A stretch of DNA of 64,000 nt from Maribacter halichondriae (lineage in GTDB: Bacteria; Bacteroidota; Bacteroidia; Flavobacteriales; Flavobacteriaceae). A program made the translations under genes and the position numbers. The DNA lies in NCBI RefSeq assembly GCF_027474825.1, contig NZ_CP107030.1, positions 124,001-188,000 on the forward strand, given 5' to 3'. Shown one piece after another: positions 36,178-45,101 of the stretch. The notes under the pieces were generated by a model. That model did not search any database and had not been told where the DNA came from. It was given only the letters and a program-made list of their open reading frames with translations. Position 1 is the stretch's first letter, and the number at the start of each line of letters is the position of its first letter.

Positions 36178-36207
36178 AAAAGCACTATGACAGTAATGCC
36201 ATAGTGC
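36178..36207 (-). terminator. Rho-independent terminator of the TPR gene
   Basis: On the minus strand GCACTATG, 10-base loop, CATAGTGC, then TTTTCT. The stem is a perfect 8 bases and lies 63 bases downstream of the TPR lipoprotein stop (36270). Confidence 0.75.
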
Positions 36208-36269
36208 CTTTACACATCAATCAATCCAACCTAAAAACTGAAAATAGAGCGTGTCGTAAAATATCTCAT

Positions 36270-37547
36270 TTATAAATTGGTAATATTACTTTCCATTGAA
36301 GGGCCCAGTTCATAAATAGCCCCCAAAAGCTCATTTTTAATTTCTTTCACCTTTTTTGTTTTCCCATTGGCCTTGTAAACTTCGGCGGCGTAATATAGAA
36401 TACCGGGCTCAAATGTTTTTCCTTCGATATGATTTTCTACAAGCTGAAGTGCCTTTTCTATATTTCCTTGTTTTAGATTGCTATATGCCAATAAACTGTA
36501 GGTCTCAGGGGTCGGTCTATTCTCAACTTCTTTCTCGGATAGTTTCATGGCCTTATCGAATTGTTCGGTACGGTCCAAATAGAGCCCTACGTTGTAAACA
36601 TTGTACATATCACCATATGCGGAATTTGAAACGGCCTTAAAATAACTATCCAGGTTTGAAAGGCTTTCAAGATCGTTGCCCATATATTCGGCTATCTCCG
36701 ACTTTAGCAGATAATAATCTGGGGCTTGATAATTTTTAGTAACCGAGTCCAAAATTCGAAGTGCCTCTTCGGGGTTTTTTTCATAAGAAAATACGATCCA
36801 CGCGATTCCCTTTTTGGCATAGGCGTTCGACGGGTCTAATTGAAGTGACTTGAGATAATGGTTGTATGAATCTTCAATTCTTCCGGCATGACCGTAATAA
36901 TCGGCCAGATTGGTATAGGACCACAGCATCAAATCTTTGTTTTTGGAAGTTTCGGCGTTGGCTTTGGCCATTTCCATGAATTTGATGGTCGTGTCCAAAT
37001 CGCCTTTATAGTCATTCCATTTTGCCAATCGGATTAAATACCCGAAGTCTGACATATTCTTTAAACTGTCCAGATAATTCTCGGCAGTTGTGTAGTTGCC
37101 CAATTCCATGTGAACATCAAAGAGCAAGGCTTGTGTATCGGCTTTGCCACTTCCTATTACCTGCGCTGAGTCTGCCAATTGCAATGCTTCCCTGAAACGA
37201 TGTTGAGAAATATAATTTCTTACCAATGCCCGATAATATCCCGCCTTACCGATTGCAGCAATATCGACCGCTTTTTTTAGTGCTTGTTCTGATTTTTTGA
37301 GAAATTCAATATCACCGGTCTGTTGAAAGTATCGATTGTACTCGCCCCCAACGACCCCAAAACTTAGCAATTGTATACTATCCGGGCGGATTTTCGAATG
37401 CCAAAGTTCGAAATATTTAGAAGTGGTTTTTGGCGCTTCACTTGACAAATAGACATTATAGTCGCCTTTATTTGTGATTGTGTTATTACCCTTTTCCGTA
37501 CAATTAAAGAAAAAAAGAACGGAAAGGAATATGAAAAAATTCTTCAT
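36270..37547 (-). CDS. TPR-repeat lipoprotein
   Basis: 425 residues. Leader with FFFNC (Cys at 16). The rest is a tandem of TPR-like helical hairpins, for example FLKKSEQALKKAVDIAAIGK, RIEDSYNHYLKSLQLDPSNAY and NIEKALQLVENHIEG. It probably scaffolds other envelope proteins. It follows the two DUF4331 genes in the same direction with an 88-base gap, a recurrent flavobacterial grouping, so it probably serves the same unknown process. Confidence 0.85.
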   Translation of the reverse strand: MKNFFIFLSVLFFFNCTEKGNNTITNKGDYNVYLSSEAPKTTSKYFELWHSKIRPDSIQLLSFGVVGGEYNRYFQQTGDIEFLKKSEQALKKAVDIAAIGKAGYYRALVRNYISQHRFREALQLADSAQVIGSGKADTQALLFDVHMELGNYTTAENYLDSLKNMSDFGYLIRLAKWNDYKGDLDTTIKFMEMAKANAETSKNKDLMLWSYTNLADYYGHAGRIEDSYNHYLKSLQLDPSNAYAKKGIAWIVFSYEKNPEEALRILDSVTKNYQAPDYYLLKSEIAEYMGNDLESLSNLDSYFKAVSNSAYGDMYNVYNVGLYLDRTEQFDKAMKLSEKEVENRPTPETYSLLAYSNLKQGNIEKALQLVENHIEGKTFEPGILYYAAEVYKANGKTKKVKEIKNELLGAIYELGPSMESNITNL

Positions 37548-37635
37548 TTTTAAAATACTTTTAGGTTAAAGAATTTGATGTTTTAAAATAAGGGAGGACT
37601 GTTACCATCCTCCCCAACGCTCCTTTTTCATAGAC

Positions 37636-38433
37636 TTATTCAGGAGCTCCCAAATAAGGGAAACTTTCTTGTATGTCTGCGGTAAGACTTACACCATCGG
37701 ACGTTAATCGTGGTAAATCCGCCATGCCGTCCATATCGGTATCTTGACCGCTGAAACGGTTACCTTCCATTCCTCCAAAAAGAAGAATCAAAGAAACATC
37801 GATTACATCATCTTGTAATGTTCTACCTGTCAACCCTATTATTGCAGGATCGTTCAATGGATTGCCATCCATATTGACATCAGGTCCGGGCAAGAAATAC
37901 GTGGTCTGGGCATCAGGTGCGACCTCCAATACATCTGCGGCCAAATATCCGGTCAACGTAGCGGCGTCCAATCCTAAAATGTTGTTTTCATAATTAACAA
38001 CGGCGGGGTCAAGGCCCAAAAGACCGGCATAAACATCATGGTACGCCTCCAAACGAGCTTCAAAACCGGCTTGAAAAGTGGCTCCCATTTCGGATGGGAT
38101 GGAATTGTTATGTGCATCTTTAACACTTGGTTCGCCATCCATATCAAAACTCAGTACGGTATTGATGCCAGGTCTTCCCATGAAATCTACTTGTGCATAG
38201 GTGCCTGAAAAATCGATTTCCTCAGGCTCCATCGGGTCGGGATCCATTCCTTCGCCCCCACAAGGTATACATGCGGGGCCTCCACAATCTACAGCTGTTT
38301 CATTTCCGTTCATAACTCCATCACTACAGGTTGCTTGTAGGCCCGAAGCAATTTCGTCATCATTGTTACAGGCCGATAATGCGACCACAGCAAAAAGTGC
38401 CATGAACATATATTTGATTCTATATAATTTCAT
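37636..38433 (-). CDS. DUF4331-like lipoprotein with Cys-rich SDGVxNGxETxVDCGG module
   Basis: 265 residues. Lipobox LSAC (Cys at 22). Residues 35-59 form a small Cys module (TCSDGVMNGNETAVDCGG then ACIPCGG) seen repeatedly in Bacteroidota surface proteins. After an Asp/Pro/Glu-rich linker the rest (INTVLSFDMDGEP, FEARLEAYHDVYAG, NPLNDPAIIGLTGRTLQDDVID) resembles the C-terminal half of DUF4331. Function is unknown. It sits 23 bases downstream of the companion DUF4331 gene. Confidence 0.75.
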   Translation of the reverse strand: MKLYRIKYMFMALFAVVALSACNNDDEIASGLQATCSDGVMNGNETAVDCGGPACIPCGGEGMDPDPMEPEEIDFSGTYAQVDFMGRPGINTVLSFDMDGEPSVKDAHNNSIPSEMGATFQAGFEARLEAYHDVYAGLLGLDPAVVNYENNILGLDAATLTGYLAADVLEVAPDAQTTYFLPGPDVNMDGNPLNDPAIIGLTGRTLQDDVIDVSLILLFGGMEGNRFSGQDTDMDGMADLPRLTSDGVSLTADIQESFPYLGAPE

Positions 38434-38456
38434 TTTAAATGTTTTTAAAGTTTATG

Positions 38457-39134
38457 TTATTGTTTTTTGTTCGTGGTTACCCAAGTTTTATAAACGGGCA
38501 CACCTAAAGCATTCATGCCCGTGGTCGTACCCAACATACTATTAGGAATCTCAACAACAATAGACATGGTATTGGCGCCATCAAAAGTATCTTCGGCTTC
38601 GTCGGCAGTTTTAAAACCGCCAGGAGCCATTCCACCGATTACGGCATTGAACTGAAAAAAGTCAAAGTAAAAAGGGTCTTGACGTGGTCCGGCAAAGAGT
38701 GAAATCCCGTTGGCCGACGCGGTAATTGCGCTAGCGTCTGAAATTGCCACCTTACCTAAAGGACTATCGACCAGTACTTCACCACTTAGTCCAGTAGTGG
38801 AAGGTGCTGCAGGACCGAAGAAATACATGGTATCGCCTCTTGGCAATGCCTGTATGACTAAATCTTCGATCAAATCGTTATCGGTGTCGATATTGATTTC
38901 CGTAAGAATATCCTCATCAAAGGTTCCGTACGCCAAATCTGGTAATACATTAGATTGAAGATCCACGACAAATACGGTATTCTCGGAATTGGTCGTTGGT
39001 TCAAAGGCAAAAAAATCAGCAATGTCGGCGGTTGTCCCCATAGATGATGGTGCGTCGATATGGTCGGCCGCGACCAAAACAACACCAATGGCCGCCAAAA
39101 TGGATAAGCCAAGTAAAAATTTTGTTTTTTTCAT
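38457..39134 (-). CDS. DUF4331 secreted protein
   Basis: 225 residues. Signal peptide ends near VLVAA and is followed by the family hallmark DHIDAPSSMGTTADIADFFAF. Later NTVFVVDLQSN and AGPRQDPFYFDFFQFN are also typical DUF4331 segments. The family has no known activity; it is exported and often clustered with TPR proteins and HupE-like membrane proteins. Here it is the first gene of a three-gene run ending with the TPR lipoprotein. Confidence 0.87.
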   Translation of the reverse strand: MKKTKFLLGLSILAAIGVVLVAADHIDAPSSMGTTADIADFFAFEPTTNSENTVFVVDLQSNVLPDLAYGTFDEDILTEINIDTDNDLIEDLVIQALPRGDTMYFFGPAAPSTTGLSGEVLVDSPLGKVAISDASAITASANGISLFAGPRQDPFYFDFFQFNAVIGGMAPGGFKTADEAEDTFDGANTMSIVVEIPNSMLGTTTGMNALGVPVYKTWVTTNKKQ

Positions 39135-39306
39135 TTTAAAAGATTTTTAGATTAGAATTCGCCCTACCTACGACGTTTAAAAACGCAGGGTTTCGTTTTT
39201 AATGTTAAAAAAATGTTAATGGAATTTAATCCTTACCGACTCATATCGGCATGGGTGCGTAAAGTCCTATATTTTAGTTTACTTTGCCGTTCTAAATGGT
39301 GAAGCT

Positions 39307-40497
39307 ATGAACCCATCAGGAGCGGGTTGGATCAATAAATTCGGTACTGTTGTCAAAGACGACCTGAATAGCTACAGCGATTTTCGAGACCTATACAACG
39401 GGCTAAAGAAAACGGGTTTCGTATATGGAATCAATACTAAAATTCCCCGTTTTATAATCCCTGAACATGACCTCTCTGAAGATGAAAAGGCAAAAATCAA
39501 TCTACTTACCGCCCTCTATTTTACTTTTAAAACAGAAACTGGCAATCCGGACTTCCCTGCCTTTGTAGATAAGGTCTTGCTGTTTTATAAGGATTTGGAA
39601 GTCAACCACATATCGTTTTTTGGAAAGCTGTTTACGGGCAACAAGGCGTTATCACAATTGGAAAAACTCATCGATTCTCGGGTATATCTGGAAGATAATG
39701 TCATTAGTAAGACCTTCAACAGCATTATCACGAATTCTTTACTGTTCATCGATGCCCTTTTGTTCAAGCGATTTCTGAACAATTCTCTTAGGATAAAGGA
39801 ACACGCCTATAATCTCGAATATTTGGCCATCAATATTACGTATCACGCTTTGAATTCAAAGGAAAAAAATAAGAGCGATGAGAAACTGGCCCAATTGTTC
39901 GCGGCATCGTTGACCTTTATCGACAGCAATATGGAAAACTTTGATGGCTCGTACCGCGAAAAGATATTGCTAAACGATGCCGTATGGGAAAACAAATATT
40001 TATTGGACATCGCTTGTTTGACCGTTTGGGAAGACCATTCTTTAGAGTATAAGGAATCGGAGTTTATCTTCGGAATAGGTAAAGATTTAGGTTTTGATAA
40101 TAAAGTGATTGCCCGCTCTTTGGAAGAGATTACCTCCTTTTTCGATAAAAACATGGAAACCATTCCGTTTTTGAAGGATAGTAATTTGGCCATGCAGTTT
40201 TATGACAGTATGTCAAAAATTGTGAACCGATTGATTATACGGAATAGTAAACGCTTGCAAAAAGAAATTTCGGATAGTAAGGAATTGGTCGCCCTACTTT
40301 CAAAATCGACCGTCAAGGATTTGACATCGGAAGAGAAAAAAAAGGTCCAAAATCAACTCTTGGATATTTTTAAAAGTATACCATCCCTTGCCATTTTTTT
40401 ACTACCGGGCGGGGCCGTTCTTCTGCCTATTTTTATCAAGCTCATTCCGAAGCTTTTACCATCGTCGTTCGACGATAATCGCATCGATAAAAAGTAA
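39307..40497 (+). CDS. LETM1-related biofilm-associated protein
   Basis: 396 residues, mostly helical and soluble, with no leader. The C-terminus SLAIFLLPGGAVLLPIFIK, then LIPKLLPSSFDD, is the LETM1-type membrane segment that names this Bacteroidota family. The N-terminus MNPSGAGWINKFG is also characteristic. A role in biofilm formation was proposed from family naming, and the mechanism is unknown. It is transcribed divergently from the DUF4331 gene across a 172-base spacer. A weak A/T-rich hairpin (GATAAAAA...TTTTTATC, 40486-40517) overlaps the stop and may act as terminator. Confidence 0.85.
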   Translation: MNPSGAGWINKFGTVVKDDLNSYSDFRDLYNGLKKTGFVYGINTKIPRFIIPEHDLSEDEKAKINLLTALYFTFKTETGNPDFPAFVDKVLLFYKDLEVNHISFFGKLFTGNKALSQLEKLIDSRVYLEDNVISKTFNSIITNSLLFIDALLFKRFLNNSLRIKEHAYNLEYLAINITYHALNSKEKNKSDEKLAQLFAASLTFIDSNMENFDGSYREKILLNDAVWENKYLLDIACLTVWEDHSLEYKESEFIFGIGKDLGFDNKVIARSLEEITSFFDKNMETIPFLKDSNLAMQFYDSMSKIVNRLIIRNSKRLQKEISDSKELVALLSKSTVKDLTSEEKKKVQNQLLDIFKSIPSLAIFLLPGGAVLLPIFIKLIPKLLPSSFDDNRIDKK

Positions 40498-40576
40498 GAT
40501 AAAACATATTTTTTATCAATATAAGAAAAATCTATGGCTATATTTAATCCATTTTAAATCAATTATTTAAAGTAAT

Positions 40577-41332
40577 CTATTCCAACCATAACTTAAAATC
40601 ACGGACTCGTTCTCGACTCACTATGATTTCTTGCTCGGAAAAGCGATTTAGCTTGATTTGAAGTCTAGAATTTGTATACGAAACGATGTCTTTTATGTGG
40701 TTGATATTCACATAGAATTTTCGACTGACCCTGAAGAATATTTTGGGTTCCAGTTCGTTTTCTAGATTTTCTAAAGTGGTTTCCAAAAGATAATTTCTTC
40801 CATCTAAAGTTGCTGCATAAGTACCTTTGTTTTCACTATAAAAACATTCCACTTCATCGGCATTGATAATTTTCAGGTGCTGCCCTACCCTAGCGGTGAA
40901 TCGTTTTTTGTATTCCCGCTCCAGCGGATTGACCAATAATTTTTTGATATCCTCAAAATCCAAGGATATTTTTTGTGCGCTAGGCTTCAAGGACTTGAAT
41001 TTCTTTACGGCAGTTTCGAGTTCTTCATCGTCAATGGGCTTTAATAAATAGTCAATACTATTTAATTTAAAAGCCTGAAGGGCATATTCATCATATGCCG
41101 TGGTGAAAATGATGGCACTATGCACCTCGACGTTCTCAAAAATTTCGAAGGAAAGACCATCGGACAACTGTATGTCCAGAAAAATAAGGTCGGGATGCTC
41201 GTTGTTCTGAAACCATTCTATCGACTCACGAACGGAGTGCAACATAACGGATACTTCGACACTTAGTTCTGCCAAAAGTCTTGATAATCGCCGCGCTGCG
41301 GGCTTTTCGTCTTCTATAATGAGTACGTTCAT
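40577..41332 (-). CDS. LytTR-family response regulator
   Basis: 251 residues from ATG 41330-41332; the in-frame extension upstream is not receiver-like. The receiver domain has acidic pocket IIEDE, phospho-acceptor Asp53 (FLDIQLSD), Thr in FTTAYDEY and Lys in LLKPID. The LytTR DNA-binding domain covers about 145-251 (FTARVGQHLKIINADEV, ETTLENLENEL, RVSRKFYVNINHI). It is the last gene of the 2TM operon. The paired kinase is the interrupted gene at 43762-45092, eight genes upstream in the same direction. Confidence 0.92.
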   Translation of the reverse strand: MNVLIIEDEKPAARRLSRLLAELSVEVSVMLHSVRESIEWFQNNEHPDLIFLDIQLSDGLSFEIFENVEVHSAIIFTTAYDEYALQAFKLNSIDYLLKPIDDEELETAVKKFKSLKPSAQKISLDFEDIKKLLVNPLEREYKKRFTARVGQHLKIINADEVECFYSENKGTYAATLDGRNYLLETTLENLENELEPKIFFRVSRKFYVNINHIKDIVSYTNSRLQIKLNRFSEQEIIVSRERVRDFKLWLE

Positions 41333-41416
41333 TGTGTGTTTGGTATTTCTTTGTAAACCTCTTTTTCCTCCTTGCGGCTCTGTGTAACGACACACGTGAG
41401 CTATTGCACAGAGGGA

Positions 41417-41740
41417 TTATTCATAATTATTTGATTGAATTCGTTCGTTTTCTATGAATTTTTTGATCTTTCGTTCTTCCCATGTTTTATTGAATAGTGG
41501 GTTTCGGTCAAAAACCCGAATGTATTCCGTAAACAGTATAATTCCAAAAACTATAAGAGGAGATCCTATCAACCAAAGGACCATTTGAGGGGCATTTTGG
41601 GTATAAAGAAAATATATCAATGGCCCGATGCAAACAGCTATAAATAGAGTCGTCACGACAAACATTCTATATTTCTTGATTTCATCTACTTTCTTGTAGG
41701 CTCTTAGAAGTTTACTTTTTTCGTTTTCTTCCATAATCAT
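41417..41740 (-). CDS. 2TM-domain protein 6 (nearest the response regulator)
   Basis: 107 residues from ATG 41740 (a second ATG lies at 41734). Layout: basic helix (KSKLLRAYKKVDEIKKYRM), two adjacent membrane helices (about 28-50 and 54-72), then an amphipathic end with NPLFNKTWEERKIKKFIE. It is the most divergent of the array: its first helix is followed by a short loop and the usual WGIGL-HA motif is lost. Function unknown. Confidence 0.75.
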   Translation of the reverse strand: MIMEENEKSKLLRAYKKVDEIKKYRMFVVTTLFIAVCIGPLIYFLYTQNAPQMVLWLIGSPLIVFGIILFTEYIRVFDRNPLFNKTWEERKIKKFIENERIQSNNYE

Positions 41741-41848
41741 AATTTTCGCTGTGAACCTCTGTGAATTTTCTCTGTGCAGCCCTGCCTCTCCGGCAGACAG
41801 GTCTGTGAAATAGCCCTCATATTTTTGTTTCGGATGACCACAGCGGGT

Positions 41849-42205
41849 TTATTCATTATTCTCTTCGATATACTTTGAAATCTGCCGCGCTTCCCAATCT
41901 TTGATAAACCTTGGCTTAAAGCCCTTGAGCGGTTTTGACTGAAATCTAAAAACATAAAGGGCGTGCACTACCAGACCTATTCCCCATAAAATAGGGGTGC
42001 CGAACACATTCAATACAAACCAATCATTGAAACCCGAATCCTGAATTGCTTCTTCCCCAAAAAACCCCAAACCCCGATATATCAAAAAAACCAGAATTAT
42101 ATTGATGATAAGATAAACCGTAAGATGCCTATAGAAATTTTTGATGTTTTCCACTTTTTTTCGGGCCTTTTCTAACCTTTTGATATATTCTTCCTTTGTT
42201 TCCAT
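41849..42205 (-). CDS. 2TM-domain protein 5
   Basis: 118 residues. RLEKARKKVENIKNFYRHL, TM1 (VYLIINIILVFLIYRGLG), short periplasmic loop (GEEAIQDSGFNDW), TM2 (GTPILWGIGLVVHALYVF), then a cytosolic tail with FIKDWEARQISKYIEEN. The WGIGL-x2-HA motif is intact. It is separated from member 6 by 108 bases that contain a small GC-rich palindrome (CTGCC/GGCAG at about 41782-41796). Confidence 0.82.
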   Translation of the reverse strand: METKEEYIKRLEKARKKVENIKNFYRHLTVYLIINIILVFLIYRGLGFFGEEAIQDSGFNDWFVLNVFGTPILWGIGLVVHALYVFRFQSKPLKGFKPRFIKDWEARQISKYIEENNE

Positions 42206-42230
42206 CTTGAATGTGTCTGAATCACTTCAC

Positions 42231-42566
42231 TTAAAAATCATCCTTTTCGAGGTATTTCTGTATTTGTCTTTCCTCCCAGTTCCTTCCTAATACATAAGGT
42301 TTTCCGAAGACGCTTATGGCATGAATCAACAATGCCAAGCCCCACACGATGGGCGTTCCATAGACATCCCAATTTATATTTTCTAAAAATCCGGGGTTGC
42401 CGAAAACGCGTTTACTCAACAAAATAAAAGTCATTTGGTCACGTAACAAGAACAGTACAACGTTGACAACGAGATATACTGCCAAATGGTTATAGAAACC
42501 TCGTATCTCGGCCACTCTTTTCTTGGCCCTCCTTAGTTTTGTCAATTCTTCGTTCTTCGTGGTCAT
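42231..42566 (-). CDS. 2TM-domain protein 4
   Basis: 111 residues. KLRRAKKRVAEIRGFYNHL, TM1 (AVYLVVNVVLFLL), TM2 (GTPIVWGLALLIHAISVF), tail LGRNWEERQIQKYLEKDDF. All landmarks of the 2TM domain are kept. Its start is 3 bases after the stop of member 3 and its stop is 25 bases before member 5, so the genes are tightly packed. Confidence 0.83.
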   Translation of the reverse strand: MTTKNEELTKLRRAKKRVAEIRGFYNHLAVYLVVNVVLFLLRDQMTFILLSKRVFGNPGFLENINWDVYGTPIVWGLALLIHAISVFGKPYVLGRNWEERQIQKYLEKDDF

Positions 42567-42569
42567 GAA

Positions 42570-42899
42570 TTATCTATATTTCTCGATTTCCTCTTTCTCT
42601 CCCTCCATATACTTCTGGATCTGCCTTTCTTCCCAATTCTTGCCGAGTATAGGATTTAACGAAAAGACTTTTACAGCATGAAAGCCCAGGCCGATACCCC
42701 AAAATATCGGTGGGGCAAAGGTGCTGAAATGCCAAAAGGAGCCCATGAATGTTTCCCCATAATACATAGTTCCCGTCACTTTGACGACGATGAGCATGGT
42801 ATTGATAATGACGTAGACCATAAGATGAACATAGAAGCCTTTGACCTCTCGGACTTTTTTCTTTGCCCGTCTTAATTTAAGTCGTTCTTCGTTTTTCAT
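42570..42899 (-). CDS. 2TM-domain protein 3
   Basis: 109 residues. KLRRAKKKVREVKGFYVHL, TM1 (VYVIINTMLIVVKVTG), TM2 (APPIFWGIGLGFHAVKVF), then SLNPILGKNWEERQIQKYME and a charged end. It is highly similar to member 2 in the second half (GIGLxFHAVKVFSLNPIxGKxWExRQIQKY), so a recent tandem duplication is likely. It lies 11 bases after member 2 and 3 bases before member 4. Confidence 0.84.
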   Translation of the reverse strand: MKNEERLKLRRAKKKVREVKGFYVHLMVYVIINTMLIVVKVTGTMYYGETFMGSFWHFSTFAPPIFWGIGLGFHAVKVFSLNPILGKNWEERQIQKYMEGEKEEIEKYR

Positions 42900-42910
42900 G
42901 AGAAAATAGA

Positions 42911-43258
42911 TTACCTATATTTTTCGATTTCTTTTTTCTCTTCTTCGATATACTTCTGAATTTGTCTCTTTTCCCAATCCTTTCCGAAAATTGGGTTCAA
43001 CGAAAAGACCTTTACAGCATGAAAGGCCAGGCCGATACCCCAGAAAAACCATATGGCGAAGGTGCCAAAGTCCCAAAATGCCTCTGCGAAAGTCTCGCCA
43101 TTTCCGAGATTGTTACTAATCTTGGAAATCGTTATAAAAAGATTGACTCCCAAATAAGCGGCCAGATGCCAATAAAAACCTTTGAGTTCTTCCACGCGGC
43201 GCCTTGCCCGTCGTAGTTTCGACCTTTGGTCCGTGTCTCTAGTTTCTCTTATTTCCAT
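42911..43258 (-). CDS. 2TM-domain protein 2
   Basis: 115 residues. KLRRARRRVEELKGFYWHL, TM1 (LAAYLGVNLFITISKI), loop NNLGNGETFAEAFWD, TM2 (FGTFAIWFFWGIGLAFHAVKVF), then NPIFGKDWEKRQIQKYIEEE. It overlaps the last 10 bases of member 1, so the two are translationally coupled. Confidence 0.84.
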   Translation of the reverse strand: MEIRETRDTDQRSKLRRARRRVEELKGFYWHLAAYLGVNLFITISKISNNLGNGETFAEAFWDFGTFAIWFFWGIGLAFHAVKVFSLNPIFGKDWEKRQIQKYIEEEKKEIEKYR

Positions 43259-43551
43259 CGGTTCTCGTTTTTATCGTCTTCCATGAACTCTTTGATTTTT
43301 CGTTCTTCCCATCCTCTTCCAAAAAATGGGTTTAAACTAAAGGCCTTAATCGCCTGAAAAATGAGTCCGATTCCCCAACCGAAGGCAGCCCACAAAAACC
43401 ATGGGTAGCGCCACTGATCGGTATACCAATTTAATGCTGCCAAGGCACTGATAACAAATACATAAGCAATGAGACTCGAATAGAATTTCTTGATTTCCTC
43501 GACCTTCTCCTTGGCCCTAAAATATTTGTTTTCTTTATCTGAATATTCCAT
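43249..43551 (-). CDS. 2TM-domain protein 1 (first after the kinase)
   Basis: 100 residues. KVEEIKKFYSSLIAYVFV, TM1, TM2 (YPWFLWAAFGWGIGLIFQAIKAF), then NPFFGRGWEERKIKEFMED. The tail is close to that of the kinase (NPLWGKGWEERRIKKYMEDD), suggesting descent from the kinase-borne copy. It is 210 bases from the kinase stop, and that gap holds two dispersed palindromes. Confidence 0.82.
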   Translation of the reverse strand: MEYSDKENKYFRAKEKVEEIKKFYSSLIAYVFVISALAALNWYTDQWRYPWFLWAAFGWGIGLIFQAIKAFSLNPFFGRGWEERKIKEFMEDDKNENRWK

Positions 43552-43654
43552 CTTGGATTTTTTTATTTACCTCAAAATTCAGGTATTTCAGGGGGAATGC
43601 TAAATTTCAGTTACTGAATTGTCGAAGGTTGGGGATGGATCGTCCTCTCACCCG

Positions 43655-43760
43655 CCCTCTCTACTTCGACTGCGCTCAGCACAAGCCGGAGAGGGAGCCA
43701 ATTCTTTGATATTCTGCTAAACAACATCAATATGGTTCCCCATTTTGGGGGTTAGGGGGC
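43655..43760. repeat. Two dispersed GC-rich palindromes between kinase and 2TM array
   Basis: First: CCCTCTC (43655-43661) and GAGAGGG (43689-43695) enclose TTCGACTGCGCTCAGC, a relative of the repeat at 21777. Second: CCCC ATTTT GGGG (43738-43750), followed by GTTAGGGGGC. The CCC-TTCA-GGGTTGGGG element beside the DUF559 gene (57637-57655) has the same plan. They interrupt the 2TM operon and may lower downstream expression. Confidence 0.6.
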
Positions 43761-43761
43761 T

Positions 43762-45092
43762 TTAAAAATTATCATCCTCCATATACTTTTTTATCCTTCG
43801 TTCCTCCCACCCTTTGCCCCAAAGAGGGTTGTAACCAAAAGCTTCCATACCATGGGCCGCTACACCGAACCCCCAGCCCAATATTGGAAATATGACCCAA
43901 GGAAAACTGGTCGTATTTACATTCAACACCACCAGAAAAGGAATGACAATACAATAGGACAAGAGATTGCCATAAAAACCTTTAAGCTTTTCAACGCGCT
44001 CTTTTGCCTTTTTATAGAGTTTATCATCGATATAGGCCTGTTGCGTTTCTATCGGCGTCACTTGTTGGGTCAACATCGGTAAGCGCACAACAAAATTTGC
44101 GCTATCTTTTTCAATTGCGATCTGTTTGTCGGTCAGTATGGCGTAACGCTGTTTTATATTCTGTAGGCCAACGCCACTACTTTTTTTGACCACCTGCTTT
44201 TCTTGAAAATTATTTTCGACGACTAGGCTGCCATCCTGCTCGAAAACCTTGATATGAAGCGGCCGTTCTGAAGTGACCACGTTGTGCTTTACGGCATTTT
44301 CCAATAGCAATTGTAGCGATAACGGAACGATTTTCGCTTCGGGATTACTACTTTGTTCGGGGATATCAAAAACGATACTGTCCTCAAACCGCATCTTCAA
44401 CAATCGAACATAGGTTTTGGCAAACTGAAGCTCTTCGTCCACCGAAACCAAATCTTTATTTTTTTGTTCAAGTACGTATCGATACACCTTTGAAAGTGAA
44501 GTTGTAAACTTTTGTGCTTGATAGGGGTCTTCTTCTATAAGACTCGTCAATACGTTCAAGCTGTTGAACAAAAATGGGGATCGAGCTGGTTTTTTAGGGC
44601 ATCGAATTTAGCCGATGCGGTACCAGCGATTATTTTTTGTTCTTTGACCTTTTTATCCTGTCTTTGCTTATAGTATAAGACAATATAAAAAATAGAGGCA
44701 ACAACTAATCCGATTATCATGTAGGGCCCATAGCCTAAGAACGTTTCTTGAGCCCAAAAATCATTAAATGAAAAATCGTAGATTCCGACAAGGAGAATGA
44801 TTCGGGCAATAAATGCTCCAACAAACGTAAAGACAATGTGACCCAGCAGCGCAATAATCAAACCTCTTATCGTAAATAGGCTCTTTTTATAATTGTGGGT
44901 ATAATATTCGTACCAAAAGGAGTTTGTGGCGTACAGAACAATCGAGAAAATCATATTGTTTCTAACCTCTTTCCAAATATCATTGATTTCGCCACTTAAA
45001 GTACCATTGAAATACAATATGGTTACCAATATAATGGAAATGAGAACCCCGATTAGAAGGGCATTACCTATATGTTTCAGAATTCTTTGCAT
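43762..45092 (-). pseudogene. LytS/YehU-type sensor histidine kinase with C-terminal 2TM domain, frameshifted
   Basis: The frame from ATG 45092 reads four membrane helices and KFDALKNQLDPHF, then shifts. The rest (from 44571) continues FNSLNVLTSLIEEDP. Adding one A to the five-base run at 44570-44574 gives the exact His_kinase signature DPHFLFNSLN with phospho-acceptor His173, and a 443-residue protein. HATPase motifs follow (LLLENAVKHNV, SGVGLQNIKQRYAI). Residues from about 355 form a complete 2TM domain (KKAKERVEKLKGFYGNL, WGFGVAAHGMEAF, GKGWEERRIKKYME). It should phosphorylate the LytTR regulator at 40577. The one-base loss is probably a sequence error. Confidence 0.85.
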
Positions 45093-45101
45093 CAACGAAT
45101 T

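Noticed and set aside
40461-40476. Perfect palindrome ATCGTCGTTCGACGAT as an operator
   Set aside because: It lies inside the end of the LETM1-related coding sequence (codons for Ser-Ser-Phe-Asp-Asp), where coding constraint explains it.
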